Shown piece by piece: positions 26,600 through 36,183 of a DNA stretch of 64,000 nt. Position numbers and translations under genes: made by a program. Numbering within the stretch: position 1 is the stretch's first letter; each line of letters begins with the position of its first letter. A model generated the notes under the pieces. It had not been told where the DNA came from and did not search any database. It saw only the letters and a list, made by a program, of their open reading frames with translations. The stretch is from Agarilytica sp045430285. Lineage in GTDB: Bacteria; Pseudomonadota; Gammaproteobacteria; Pseudomonadales; Cellvibrionaceae. Location: positions 124,001-188,000 of the forward strand of contig JAILXV010000001.1 in assembly GCA_045430285.1 (NCBI GenBank), in the 5' to 3' direction.

Positions 26600-26628
26600 A
26601 AAAAAAGGGGGACTATCCCCCTTTTTTT
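26600..26628 (+). terminator. Rho-independent terminator or attenuator between rpsB and tsf
   Basis: A7-GGGGGA, loop CTAT, CCCCC-T7: a strong stem with a U-tract 25 bp after the rpsB stop. In E. coli an attenuating hairpin also sits between rpsB and tsf, letting part of the transcription pass. Confidence 0.8.
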
Positions 26629-26695
26629 AGGTTTGTAATAGGCAAGTTGTTATAGCTTGTTCGATTAATCATCTTAAAATATTGGGGATATTGAC

Positions 26696-27568
26696 ATGGC
26701 AGTGTCTGCTTCATTGGTAAAAGAATTGCGTGAGCGTACTGGGCTCGGCATGATGGAATGTAAAAAAGCGCTTGTTGAAACTGACGGTGATGTGGATACG
26801 GCGATTGAAAACCTTCGTAAAGCTTCTGGCCTAAAGGCAGCGAAAAAAGCTGGCCGTACCGCTGCTGAAGGGGTTGTTGCTGGTAAAGCTGCTGAAGACG
26901 GTAGCTACGCTGTGTTGTTGGAAGTGAACAGCGAGACTGACTTCGTTGCGCGTGATGATGGTTTCCTTGATTTTGTTGGCTCAGTATTAGAAAAAGCATT
27001 CGCAAATAAAGTTGGTGATGTTGCTGCGCTTGTTGATGAAGAAGTTGAAAATGCGCGACAAGCACTTGTTCAGAAAATTGGTGAGAACATTGGCGTTCGT
27101 CGTGTTTCATTGATTGAGCCCGAGTCTGGTGTTGTAGGTTTGTATGTTCACTCAAACAACCGCATCGCTTCCTTGGTTGAAGTAAATGTTAACGATGTTG
27201 CTGTTGCGAAAGATGTTGCAATGCACGTTGCTGCGGTAAATCCTCGTGTGACAAACACTTCTGATATGCCAGAAGCTGTTGTTGAAGAAGAGAAAGCGAT
27301 CATTAAAGCGCAGCCCGATATGGAAGGTAAGCCAGAAGCGATTGTTGAGAAAATGATGACAGGCCGTATCAGCAAGTTCTTGAAAGAGAACAGCTTGGTT
27401 GAACAGCCCTTTGTTAAAGATCCAGAAACGACTATTGGCCAGTTGGTGAAGAAAGCTGGCGGTGAAGTGACATCTTTCGTTCGCTTTGAAGTGGGTGATG
27501 GTATCGAGAAGGTAGAAGAAGATTTTGCTGCTGAAGTTGCTGCACAGGTAGCTGCGTCGAAATCTTAA
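26696..27568 (+). CDS. tsf: Elongation factor Ts
   Basis: A 290-residue guanine-nucleotide exchange factor for EF-Tu. The N-terminal domain has VKELRERTGLGMMECKKAL, and the core has the TDFVARDD motif (residues about 82-89) that inserts into EF-Tu. Normal family length. It follows rpsB after a 120-bp spacer containing an attenuator-type hairpin, and a terminator follows. Confidence 0.97.
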   Translation: MAVSASLVKELRERTGLGMMECKKALVETDGDVDTAIENLRKASGLKAAKKAGRTAAEGVVAGKAAEDGSYAVLLEVNSETDFVARDDGFLDFVGSVLEKAFANKVGDVAALVDEEVENARQALVQKIGENIGVRRVSLIEPESGVVGLYVHSNNRIASLVEVNVNDVAVAKDVAMHVAAVNPRVTNTSDMPEAVVEEEKAIIKAQPDMEGKPEAIVEKMMTGRISKFLKENSLVEQPFVKDPETTIGQLVKKAGGEVTSFVRFEVGDGIEKVEEDFAAEVAAQVAASKS

Positions 27569-27589
27569 GGTTTTGAGAGTTATGAAGAA

Positions 27590-27625
27590 GCGCCCCCAGC
27601 ACAAGGTTGGGAGGCGTTTTTTTTT
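27590..27625 (+). terminator. Rho-independent terminator after tsf
   Basis: GCGCCCCCAGC pairs imperfectly with GTTGGGAGGCG around the loop ACAAG and is followed by nine T residues, 22 bp after the tsf stop. Confidence 0.75.
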
Positions 27626-27710
27626 GTCTGTATGAAGATGATGATGGGATACAACCCCTGCCTTTTTACTGGTAAACTTCGTTGAATTTTTTGCTCACAT
27701 GGGTGATTGG

Positions 27711-28442
27711 ATGACAACTAGAACTGATCGGAAGTACAAGCGAATACTGCTGAAATTGAGCGGTGAGGAGTTGATGGGGTCCGAGGGCTTCGGCATTGAC
27801 CCTAAAGTGTTAGATAAGATGGCGCTTGAAATAGGTCAGTTGGTTGGGATCGGTGTTCAGGTTGGCTTGGTGATTGGGGGTGGCAATCTCTTTCGTGGTG
27901 CGGCACTAAGTAAGGCGGGTTTAGACCGCGTTACTGGCGATCATATGGGGATGCTGGCCACGGTGATGAATGCTCTTGCGATGAGAGATGCGTTGGAGCG
28001 CTCGAATATTTCTTCCAACGTTATGTCCGCCATTCCAATGAGCGGAATGGTTGATCATTACGACCGCCGAAAAGCGATTCGTCAGTTAGAAAGTGGGGAG
28101 GTGGTTATTTTCTCTGCTGGAACAGGTAATCCATTTTTTACCACTGATTCGGCTGCATGTTTGCGGGCGATTGAAGTCGAAGCTGAGATTGTTTTAAAAG
28201 CGACAAAAGTTGAAGGTGTATATTCTGCGGATCCTGCGAAAGACCCAACCGCAACCATGTTTGATACGCTGAGTTATGACAAAGTGTTGGCAGATAAATT
28301 GGGCGTGATGGATCTGACCGCAATTTGTTTGTGTCAGGAACGAGGTTTGCCTATTCGCGTATTTAAGATGGCTAAAGCGGGCGCGCTGTTGAATATCGTA
28401 GTCGGTGAAACAGAAGGTACATTAATAAGCGAAGATGCATAG
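27711..28442 (+). CDS. pyrH: UMP kinase
   Basis: A 243-residue amino-acid-kinase-fold enzyme phosphorylating UMP to UDP. Motifs: YKRILLKLSGEELMG, VGLVIGGGNLFRGA, GDHMGMLATVMNALAMRD, TGNPFFTTDSAACLRA and ATKVEGVYSADP. I chose the ATG at 27711 (MTTRTDRKYKR), which has a GGTG element just upstream; an in-frame ATG at 27699 lacks one. It follows the tsf terminator, so it probably has its own promoter, and is followed by frr. Confidence 0.95.
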   Translation: MTTRTDRKYKRILLKLSGEELMGSEGFGIDPKVLDKMALEIGQLVGIGVQVGLVIGGGNLFRGAALSKAGLDRVTGDHMGMLATVMNALAMRDALERSNISSNVMSAIPMSGMVDHYDRRKAIRQLESGEVVIFSAGTGNPFFTTDSAACLRAIEVEAEIVLKATKVEGVYSADPAKDPTATMFDTLSYDKVLADKLGVMDLTAICLCQERGLPIRVFKMAKAGALLNIVVGETEGTLISEDA

Positions 28443-28556
28443 TATTCGCTCTTTTGGGTTTAAGCTGATCTGCCCAAAGTTAAAAAGCGCAATTGGATGT
28501 AGACTTCGAGTGTAGTGTTTGAGCGCCATAAGAGCGTAAGAGAGAGGAATGACAAG

Positions 28557-29114
28557 ATGATTAATGACATTAAAGCCGATGCAGAAGAGCGAATGAGTAA
28601 AAGTGTCGATATGCTGGGTGTTAATTTTAATAAAATTCGTACAGGGCGTGCCCACTCAAGCATTCTCGATGGTGTTTCCGTCATGTATTACGACAACCCA
28701 ACCCCGCTTTCTCAGGTGGCGAATGTGTCGGTGCTTGATGCGAGAACCTTATCGATTAGTCCATGGGAAAAGCAGTTAGTACCCGATATCGAAAAGGCCA
28801 TAATGAAATCGGATTTAGGTCTTAATCCTGTAACCACCGGTGATTTGATTCGTGTGCCAATGCCGCCTCTTACTGAGGAAACGCGTAAAGGCTATATCAA
28901 GCAGGCAAGAAGCGAAGCTGAAGCGGCACGTGTTTCAGTACGTAATATTCGCCGCGACGCAATTGGTACGGTGAAGGACCTATTAAAAGAGAAAGAAATA
29001 GGTGAGGATGATGAGCGTCGCGCAGAAGACGAGATTCAAAAAATCACCGATAAATTTATCGCTCAGGTCGATAAAGCGCTTGGCGTAAAAGAAGCGGATC
29101 TAATGGAAATTTAG
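28557..29114 (+). CDS. frr: Ribosome recycling factor
   Basis: A 185-residue factor that splits post-termination ribosomes with EF-G. The start is the ATG at 28557 (MINDIKADAEERM), preceded by GAGAGGAA; a longer frame from 28515 has no family support. Motifs: KIRTGRAHSSILDGV, VSVLDARTLSISPWEK, MPPLTEETRK and RRDAIGTVKDLLK. The family's usual length is 185. A strong hairpin follows. Confidence 0.97.
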   Translation: MINDIKADAEERMSKSVDMLGVNFNKIRTGRAHSSILDGVSVMYYDNPTPLSQVANVSVLDARTLSISPWEKQLVPDIEKAIMKSDLGLNPVTTGDLIRVPMPPLTEETRKGYIKQARSEAEAARVSVRNIRRDAIGTVKDLLKEKEIGEDDERRAEDEIQKITDKFIAQVDKALGVKEADLMEI

Positions 29115-29121
29115 AGCTTTT

Positions 29122-29143
29122 GAGGGCGCGAAGTCGCGCCCTC
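29122..29143 (+). terminator. Perfect 9-bp hairpin after frr
   Basis: GAGGGCGCG and CGCGCCCTC flank the loop AAGT, starting 8 bp after the frr stop. The T-run after it is short (GTTTCCC), so it may terminate only partially or stabilise the 3' end. Confidence 0.6.
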
Positions 29144-29239
29144 GTTTCCCCCTCCCCATGGCGGCAGTTTCGCCAAAATAAGTCGATTTCATGACAGCTT
29201 TCCTTTAAAGTTGCGCAAATTCTTTACCGAGGTCAATGA

Positions 29240-29974
29240 GTGGATCCCAAGTCATTACGCCATGTCGCCATTATTATGGACGGTAACAACCGTTGGGCTA
29301 AGCGCGAAGGTAAGCAGGGTATTTCTGGGCATCGCGCGGGTGTTGAACGGATTCGTGATGTGCTGTCTGCTTGTCGAAATGAAGGCGTCGAAGCGCTCAC
29401 GCTATTCGCTTTTAGTAGTGAGAATTGGCGTCGCCCGCCTAAAGAGGTCGAGGCCTTAATGGGGCTGTTTTATAGCTATTTAAAGAAAGAAGCGAAAAAG
29501 CTTTCCCGTGAAGGCGTTAAGCTGAAAGTGATCGGTAACCGAAGCCGCTTTTCTAAACGATTAATGGGCGCAATTGAAGAAGCCGAAGGCTTGGCTTGCG
29601 AGGGCGACTCGACGTTGGTGATAGCGGCAGATTATGGTGGCCGCTGGGATATTGCCCAGGCTTCCAAGTCCCTTGCAAAGCGCGTAATTGACGGCGAACT
29701 CTCTCTTGAAGATATTACCGAAGACACATTATCTGAAGACATTTCTACGGCGGACTTACCCCCCTTAGATCTTCTTATTCGCACCGGTGGTGAGTATCGG
29801 ATCAGCAACTTTTTACTCTGGCAAGCTGCGTACGCTGAACTTGTATTTAGTGATTTACTTTGGCCCGAGTTTGATGCGGTAGCCCTGAAAAAAGCGGTGA
29901 ATGACTTTTATACTCGCCAACGGCGATTTGGCAAAACGGGTGACCAGATTGAGCAAGAGGCAATGAATGCTTAA
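29240..29974 (+). CDS. uppS: Undecaprenyl diphosphate synthase
   Basis: A 244-residue cis-prenyltransferase that makes the C55 carrier lipid for peptidoglycan and O-antigen. It starts at GTG 29240 with GAGG upstream. Motifs: HVAIIMDGNNRWAK (catalytic Asp), GHRAGVERI, LFAFSSENWRRP and the C-terminal LLIRTGGEYRISNFLLWQ. The usual RTxGE-x-RLSNFL here reads RTGGE-x-RISNFL. It overlaps cdsA by 8 bp. Confidence 0.97.
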   Translation: MDPKSLRHVAIIMDGNNRWAKREGKQGISGHRAGVERIRDVLSACRNEGVEALTLFAFSSENWRRPPKEVEALMGLFYSYLKKEAKKLSREGVKLKVIGNRSRFSKRLMGAIEEAEGLACEGDSTLVIAADYGGRWDIAQASKSLAKRVIDGELSLEDITEDTLSEDISTADLPPLDLLIRTGGEYRISNFLLWQAAYAELVFSDLLWPEFDAVALKKAVNDFYTRQRRFGKTGDQIEQEAMNA

Positions 29975-30791
29975 AGAGAGGGTCTTAACCGCTATCATTT
30001 TAGCGGTAGGTTTTTTAGCCGCGCTATTCCTGTTGCCTTGGGTTTACTTCTCTGTCGGTATTGGTTGTGTGCTTGTCGTGGCGACATGGGAATGGAGTAA
30101 CTTATCAGCACTTAGTTCACATGTGGCGAAGGCAGTGTATATCGCTTTTGTTATAGCGGTGGCCATTGTTGGTGGCGTTCTTACCGATTGGGCTCAAGAT
30201 CTTGAAGCATTGCGATACATGCTCATCGGATCGTGTGTCTGGTGGGCCATCGCTCTTCTATGGATACAAGGTTTTCCTTCCAGTGCCATTATTTGGGGAT
30301 CTGTCCCTGCTCGCTTGCTGATGGGGGTGTTCGTATTGGTGCCCGCGTGGTTGGGGGTTGTGTTTTTACGACACCAAGAAGCGGGTGCTTGGCTGGTTTT
30401 GTTTGTGGTGCTTTTGGTTGCTTCAGCGGATATCGGTGCATATTTTACGGGGCGCGCTATCGGTAAACGCAAGTTGGCGCCGAATGTAAGTCCAGGCAAG
30501 TCATGGGAAGGTGTCGCTGGCGGAGCGGTACTAGCGGCTATTTTGGCTGTTGTGTTTAATGCAGTGTTTTCGGGCGGTGCGTTGTTGTCTTTACTGATTA
30601 TTGCCGTGCCCACGGCACTTATATCCGTCGTCGGTGATTTGCTTGAAAGTATGGTGAAGCGCCACCAAGGTGTAAAAGATAGTAGCCAGTTGCTTCCAGG
30701 TCATGGTGGTGTGCTGGATCGTATTGATGCGTTGGTTGCCGCGATTCCCGTATTCGCATTAGCGTTAATGTCCAGTCATTGGCAACTCTAG
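29967..30791 (+). CDS. cdsA: Phosphatidate cytidylyltransferase
   Basis: A 274-residue integral membrane enzyme that makes CDP-diacylglycerol from phosphatidate and CTP for phospholipid synthesis. Seven to eight hydrophobic segments. The family signature near the C-terminus is SVVGDLLESMVKRHQGVKDSS with the closing GHGGVLDRIDAL. The ATG lies inside the end of uppS, so translation is coupled. dxr follows 11 bp later. Confidence 0.96.
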   Translation: MLKERVLTAIILAVGFLAALFLLPWVYFSVGIGCVLVVATWEWSNLSALSSHVAKAVYIAFVIAVAIVGGVLTDWAQDLEALRYMLIGSCVWWAIALLWIQGFPSSAIIWGSVPARLLMGVFVLVPAWLGVVFLRHQEAGAWLVLFVVLLVASADIGAYFTGRAIGKRKLAPNVSPGKSWEGVAGGAVLAAILAVVFNAVFSGGALLSLLIIAVPTALISVVGDLLESMVKRHQGVKDSSQLLPGHGGVLDRIDALVAAIPVFALALMSSHWQL

Positions 30792-30802
30792 GCTGATATT
30801 CG

Positions 30803-31990
30803 ATGCAAAAAATCACTATCTTAGGCTCTACGGGTTCGATTGGGAAAAGCACCTTAAGCGTGCTTGAACAAAACGCTGAGCGCTATCAGGTATTTGCATT
30901 GACGGCCCATCATAGCGTGGATGCCTTGTTTGATCAGTGTTGTCAGTTTTCCCCAAAATACGCGGTGGTTGCTAACGAAGCTTTAGCTAAAACTCTTCAG
31001 GTCCGACTTCACGATAGCGGCGTTATCGTCGACGTGTTATTCGGTGAACGTGCGCTTTGTGATGTTGCATCCGATTCCGAAGCTAATACAGTGATGGCGG
31101 CGATCGTTGGCGCTGCTGGATTATTGCCAACACTTGCTGCGGTTGAGTCGGGTAAGCGGGTGTTGCTGGCAAATAAAGAAGCTTTGGTGATGAGCGGTCA
31201 TTTGTTTACCGAAAAGGTGAAGCGACACAATGCAGAATTACTGCCGATAGACAGTGAACATAATGCAATTTTTCAGTGCTTGCCTCAGCGGAATACATCA
31301 CAACAAACAAACCCGTCTTTGAGTGATGCCGGTATTAGTAAAATACTATTGACCGGTTCCGGTGGGCCATTTCGGACGCGGGACATTTCCACTTTTTCGA
31401 GTATTACTCCCGACCAGGCATGTACTCATCCGAATTGGTCCATGGGAAGGAAGATCTCTGTTGATTCTGCCACCATGATGAATAAGGGCTTAGAGTTTAT
31501 AGAGGCTTGTTGGCTGTTTGATGTCAAGCCAGGTGATATAGAGGTCGTTATTCACCCTCAGAGCGTCATTCACTCCATGGTGCAGTACGTTGATGGTTCG
31601 GTCTTGGCCCAGATGGGTAACCCAGATATGCGCACGCCTATTGCTCATTGCTTGGCTTACCCCGATCGCGTTTCTTCTGGTGTCGAAGCGCTGGATTTTG
31701 CGCGTGTGTCTCAGCTGACGTTTACTCCACCTGATTATGAACGTTTTCCCTGCTTGAAGTTGGCGATAGATGTGGCGTCCTCTGGTGCTGATTACGCTGT
31801 TGCGCTGAATGCAGCGAATGAAATTGCTGTTGATATGTTTTTGAGTGAGCGCATTAAGTTTACCGATATTTCGGTACTTATCGCTGACGTGTTGGAAAAG
31901 TGGGATTCTTCAGAACCAGATTCTATTGACGCTGTCATAGAAGCCGATCAGCGGGCACGCCGGATGGCTGCAGACGTTAAGCTCCGATAA
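30803..31990 (+). CDS. dxr: 1-deoxy-D-xylulose 5-phosphate reductoisomerase
   Basis: A 395-residue NADPH enzyme, second step of the MEP isoprenoid pathway. Motifs: the nucleotide-binding ILGSTGSIGKSTL (5-17), LLANKEALVMSG, PIDSEHNAIFQCL (metal ligands), LTGSGGPFR, the flap region HPNWSMGRKISVDSATMMNKGLE (read in parts), and PDMRTPIAHCL. The pathway connects directly to uppS two genes upstream. Confidence 0.97.
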   Translation: MQKITILGSTGSIGKSTLSVLEQNAERYQVFALTAHHSVDALFDQCCQFSPKYAVVANEALAKTLQVRLHDSGVIVDVLFGERALCDVASDSEANTVMAAIVGAAGLLPTLAAVESGKRVLLANKEALVMSGHLFTEKVKRHNAELLPIDSEHNAIFQCLPQRNTSQQTNPSLSDAGISKILLTGSGGPFRTRDISTFSSITPDQACTHPNWSMGRKISVDSATMMNKGLEFIEACWLFDVKPGDIEVVIHPQSVIHSMVQYVDGSVLAQMGNPDMRTPIAHCLAYPDRVSSGVEALDFARVSQLTFTPPDYERFPCLKLAIDVASSGADYAVALNAANEIAVDMFLSERIKFTDISVLIADVLEKWDSSEPDSIDAVIEADQRARRMAADVKLR

Positions 31991-32011
31991 ATTAGATTAT
32001 AGAGATATCCT

Positions 32012-33373
32012 GTGTTTGAACATTTTGTAACGGCGCTTTGGTTTCTTCTTGCCATATGTATTCTTGTCCCCATTCATGAGTTTGGGCATTTTTACGCAAT
32101 GAGGATTTTTGGCGTAAAGGTTTTGCGTTTTTCGGTGGGCTTCGGGCGGCGCCTTTGGACATGGACCGATTCTCAAGGGACCGAATTTGCCATATCTGCA
32201 ATTCCTTTAGGGGGATACGTAAAGCCGCTTGATGAGCGGAATGAAGAGGTCTCGCCTGAAGAGTTACCTAATGCGCTCGGAACCAAGCCTGAGTGGCAAA
32301 GGATCATCATATTTTTTGCTGGACCATTCGCAAACTTCGTTTTGGCTATTCTTTTTTATTGGCTCATCCTGTTAGTTAAAGGAACAACGTCATATTCGCC
32401 TGTGATTGGGCATGTCGAACCGAACTCCATTGCCGCCCATGCTGGCCTCGCAGAGGGGCAAGAGATCGTAGCGGTAGATGGCGAACCGACACCGACGCGA
32501 AAGGCCGTCACCTTGCATTTGCTTTCTCGATTGGGGGAGACTGGGGAGATTAGGTTTACAAGCAAGTATTCTGATACAGAGCTTTCATACGAGTCTGAAG
32601 GTATTTTGGATAATTGGTTGTCTGATGAGAAGTCACCCAATCCATTGAAGGGGCTCGGCATTGAATTTTATTACCCTGCTTTAGGAAAAGTTTTAGATAA
32701 GGTGCTGGAAGGCAGTCCTGCTGAGCACGCTGGTTTTCAATCGGGAGATGAACTGCTGTCTTTGAATGGCGAGGATATTCTGTCATGGGAATCGTGGGTA
32801 AAGCATATTCGTAAACACCCTAACGTTGCCATGGATGTCGAGGTGCTAAGAGGGGGGGAAGAAATCCCATTAAAGCTGACGCCAGAATCCTTAACATTAG
32901 ATTCCGGCGAGGTGATTGGTAGGGCGGGTGTATCGGTAGTTCTGCCTAAGCTGCCTGAAGAGATGGTGCGCGTGCATCGATATAATATTGTTTCTGCTCT
33001 GTCTTCCTCCCTCACAGAAACCATGGATACGAGTGTATTCATACTTCTATCCATGAAAAAGCTTATTTTTGGCGAAATATCCTCTAAAAACTTGAGTGGT
33101 CCGATTGGCATTGCTAAAGTTGCCGCCTCCCACGCAGAGCTGGGTTTTTGGGCCTTTTTGTCGTTTTTGGCTCACTTGAGCATTGTTCTGGGTGTTATGA
33201 ACCTTCTGCCAGTCCCGATACTGGATGGGGGGCATATAGTTTTTGCCGTTATCGAGTGGGTTAAGGGCAGTCCTGTGTCTCAGGAGGTACAGGTTTGGAG
33301 TCTGAATGTGGGTATTGTCATGTTGTTTGGTGTCATGATGATCGCCTTTTACAACGATATTTTAGGGGCCTAG
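32012..33373 (+). CDS. rseP: Site-2 intramembrane metalloprotease RseP (MucP)
   Basis: A 453-residue inner-membrane protease that completes anti-sigma-factor (RseA/MucA) cleavage in the envelope stress response. The zinc site is HEFGH at 22-26, and the second element is LDGGH near the C-terminus in NLLPVPILDGGH. Two PDZ domains lie between (about 115-200 and 215-300). It starts at GTG 32012. It is placed just before bamA, as in other gammaproteobacteria. Confidence 0.96.
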   Translation: MFEHFVTALWFLLAICILVPIHEFGHFYAMRIFGVKVLRFSVGFGRRLWTWTDSQGTEFAISAIPLGGYVKPLDERNEEVSPEELPNALGTKPEWQRIIIFFAGPFANFVLAILFYWLILLVKGTTSYSPVIGHVEPNSIAAHAGLAEGQEIVAVDGEPTPTRKAVTLHLLSRLGETGEIRFTSKYSDTELSYESEGILDNWLSDEKSPNPLKGLGIEFYYPALGKVLDKVLEGSPAEHAGFQSGDELLSLNGEDILSWESWVKHIRKHPNVAMDVEVLRGGEEIPLKLTPESLTLDSGEVIGRAGVSVVLPKLPEEMVRVHRYNIVSALSSSLTETMDTSVFILLSMKKLIFGEISSKNLSGPIGIAKVAASHAELGFWAFLSFLAHLSIVLGVMNLLPVPILDGGHIVFAVIEWVKGSPVSQEVQVWSLNVGIVMLFGVMMIAFYNDILGA

Positions 33374-33458
33374 TAGGCCATTAAACGCGTGCTGGATCAG
33401 AATATCTCGTGAGTGTTCTCCAGTAAGTCAAAGAATTATAAGGTCTGGCTAATTTCCA

Positions 33459-36140
33459 TTGTTTAAATTAAATCGATTATTTGCCGTTTTTCTCGTATTG
33501 ATAACGGCTCCTCATGCTTTTGCGCTCAGTTTTCAGATTGATGATATTCGCCTGGAGGGCCTTCAGCGTGTATCCGCTAGCCCTGTGTTTGCGGTGATGC
33601 CCCTGCGAGTGGGGGATGTTGCTGACAGCGAGGATATTCGGTCGATGATTCGCGAGCTTTACGCGACCGGTTTCTTCGAGAATATTCAAGTGGCCACAGA
33701 TGAGGGAACGTTGATTGTTGTTCTGCAAGAACGGCCCGCCATCAAATCGATCGAAATCGATGGGAATAAGGCGATTAAGACGGAACAGCTTGAAAATATT
33801 ATGACGGACAATGGCTTGTCTGAAGGTGAGATTTTACAAGCATCAAGGTTGCAAGGTATTACAAGGGAGTTAGAGCGCCAGTATATTGCGCAAGCTCGTT
33901 ATGGGGCGTCTGTGAGCCTTTCCGTTGATGAACTTCCTAATAATATGGTGGAAATATTCATCGATGTTGATGAGGGAAGTGCGGCTAAAATTCGGCATTT
34001 TAATTTCGTCGGAAACGAGACGTTTGATGATGACGCGCTATTAGATCTTGTGAAAATTCGCGAGACCCGTTGGTATCGCTTTTTATCAAGTTCAGATAAA
34101 TACGCCAAAGAAAAGCTCACTGGGGACATTGAAAGTCTTTCGTCGTTTTATCTTGATCGCGGTTATCTTGATTTTCGTGTTGTCTCTTCTCAAGTTTCCC
34201 TTAGCCCCGATAAAAAAGGCGTATTTATTACGCTCAACTTAGATGAAGGCCAAAAATATGAAGTCAGTAAAGTGGAGCTTGCCGGCGACCCTATTTTAGA
34301 AGAAGAAACGGTTAGACGTTTGTTTTTATTAAAGTCAGGCGATACGTTTTCTCAAACGCGCATGACGAATACCTCTGAGTACATCACGACCTTATTAGGG
34401 AATGCGGGTTATACGAATGCTAAGGTTGAAGGTATTCCCATTAAAGACGCTTCCAATAATAGTGTAGAAATTACATTTTTAATCGACCCAGGTAAGCGTG
34501 TTTACGTTAGAAGAATTGATTTTAGCGGGAACAGGAAAACCTCTGACGAAGTGATTCGCCGAGAAATGCGGCAGTTAGAGGGTGCATCGGCATCGAATGC
34601 GAGAATAGAAAGCTCGAAAGTTAAGCTTGAGCGATTAGGCTATTTTAAAGAAGTAACGATTGATGTGACGGATGTGCCTGGTCACAGTGATTTGGTCGAT
34701 GTTTCTTACGAGGTTGAAGAACAGGCCTCAGGCAGTATACAAGCAAGTATTGGGTATTCAGAGGCCTATAAGGTAAATGTTGGCGTTAGTGTCAGTGAAA
34801 ACAATTGGTTAGGTACGGGTAAAAAAGTACAGTTTGGAATTAATCATAACCGTTTTCAGGACGACTATACCTTTCAGTATAATGATCCCTATTTTACGCC
34901 GGATGGCGTAAGCCGTGGGTTCAGTTTATTTTATCGGAATTCAGATTTTACAAGCGCTAATTTTGGAAGTAGTTATGCTGCGGATACCGCCGGCGCAAAC
35001 TTAACCTTCGGGTATCCGATTTCGGAAATTTCGTTTTTACGTTTTGGTGTGGGCTTCTCTAATCAACAATTGAAAGTCGGCGATACCGTGGGTAAACATA
35101 TACGGCAGAGTCCATTTTTCTATGACGATTTTGATACGGCTATTGGGGGTGAACGCCGGTCTTATGATGTTGATTTTTCATATATTACTCAGAGTGATTT
35201 TCTTGAATTTCATAACCCAGGCGGTAGCTTGGCCCCTTTGACTAGCTTACGAGAATTCGAGTTAAATACCTTTGCTATAACGGATGATGTGGTTGGTGAG
35301 CAAGAGCCTGGTTTTATCGATAAGTATGGGAACCGTTTCAATACCTTTTCTCTAAACTCCTCATGGAGTCGTAATACGCTTAACAGAGGAATTCTTCCTA
35401 CGAGAGGGAATTCCCAATCATTGAGTCTTGAGGCTTCGGTGCCTGGCAGTGATTTGGAATTCTACAAAATTCAATTTGAAGCAAAACAATTCGTGCCCCT
35501 GGGCGATGATTTTACGCTGCGCTTTAGGACAAAGATCGGCTATGGCGATGGCTATGGCGATATGGATGAATTGCCGTTTTTTGAAACCTTTCGTACCGGC
35601 GGGATAGGCTCTGTCAGAGGATATGAGCCCTTTACCTTGGGGCCGCTTGATGCCGGTGCAGATCAATATTATTTAGGGTTCTCTTCTGCCCAAGACCTGG
35701 ATAACAATGGCGTTGTGTCTGCTGATGAATTTCGTAACCCCGCATATGTCTTATGTGAAGATAGCGCAACATTAGGGTGTGATGTCGGTGAGCTGGCTTC
35801 GTTTCGAGTTGGGTCAGGAAGAGGCTTGAGGTCATCTGGAGGGAATACGCTTTTTGAATTTAATACTGAGCTTATTTTGCCGATTCCGTTTGCGAAAGAT
35901 ACGCGATCGATGCAGTTGGTGGCATTTTATGATGCGGGCAATGTATTTTCATCTAGCTGTCGAGAAGGTCAGGTAAGGTGTACCAGCTTTGATTTGTCTG
36001 AATTACGCTCCTCTTACGGTTTAGGGTTTAAATGGCTTTCCGCGATGGGACCAATGACCTTTAGCTATGCGTGGCCTACGGATGTGACGAGTTTAGACGA
36101 TGCTAAACGCTTTCAGTTTTCTTTTGGCGCAGGCTTTTAG
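33459..36140 (+). CDS. bamA: Outer-membrane assembly factor BamA, long form with an EF-hand-like loop
   Basis: An 893-residue Omp85 protein that inserts beta-barrels into the outer membrane. It starts at TTG 33459, with no in-frame ATG near. Signal peptide to about 22, five POTRA domains to about 420, then a 16-strand barrel ending FSFGAGF. The lid motif VRGY is at 719-722. It is about 80-90 residues longer than E. coli BamA (810); extra sequence lies in extracellular loops. Residues 746-757 (DLDNNGVVSADE) fit the EF-hand calcium loop D-x-D-x-N-G-x-x-x-x-x-E. A Cys pair after it (CEDSATLGC) matches the position of the E. coli L6 disulfide. rseP precedes it and skp follows. Confidence 0.96.
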   Translation: MFKLNRLFAVFLVLITAPHAFALSFQIDDIRLEGLQRVSASPVFAVMPLRVGDVADSEDIRSMIRELYATGFFENIQVATDEGTLIVVLQERPAIKSIEIDGNKAIKTEQLENIMTDNGLSEGEILQASRLQGITRELERQYIAQARYGASVSLSVDELPNNMVEIFIDVDEGSAAKIRHFNFVGNETFDDDALLDLVKIRETRWYRFLSSSDKYAKEKLTGDIESLSSFYLDRGYLDFRVVSSQVSLSPDKKGVFITLNLDEGQKYEVSKVELAGDPILEEETVRRLFLLKSGDTFSQTRMTNTSEYITTLLGNAGYTNAKVEGIPIKDASNNSVEITFLIDPGKRVYVRRIDFSGNRKTSDEVIRREMRQLEGASASNARIESSKVKLERLGYFKEVTIDVTDVPGHSDLVDVSYEVEEQASGSIQASIGYSEAYKVNVGVSVSENNWLGTGKKVQFGINHNRFQDDYTFQYNDPYFTPDGVSRGFSLFYRNSDFTSANFGSSYAADTAGANLTFGYPISEISFLRFGVGFSNQQLKVGDTVGKHIRQSPFFYDDFDTAIGGERRSYDVDFSYITQSDFLEFHNPGGSLAPLTSLREFELNTFAITDDVVGEQEPGFIDKYGNRFNTFSLNSSWSRNTLNRGILPTRGNSQSLSLEASVPGSDLEFYKIQFEAKQFVPLGDDFTLRFRTKIGYGDGYGDMDELPFFETFRTGGIGSVRGYEPFTLGPLDAGADQYYLGFSSAQDLDNNGVVSADEFRNPAYVLCEDSATLGCDVGELASFRVGSGRGLRSSGGNTLFEFNTELILPIPFAKDTRSMQLVAFYDAGNVFSSSCREGQVRCTSFDLSELRSSYGLGFKWLSAMGPMTFSYAWPTDVTSLDDAKRFQFSFGAGF

Positions 36141-36183
36141 CCAATTTATTTATATATAACTTTTTCAAAAATGGAGAAACCCC

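Noticed and set aside
26613..27155. 180-codon minus-strand frame rich in Gln and His
   Set aside because: It is antisense to tsf, and its biased composition is the mirror image of tsf codon use. tsf is certain.
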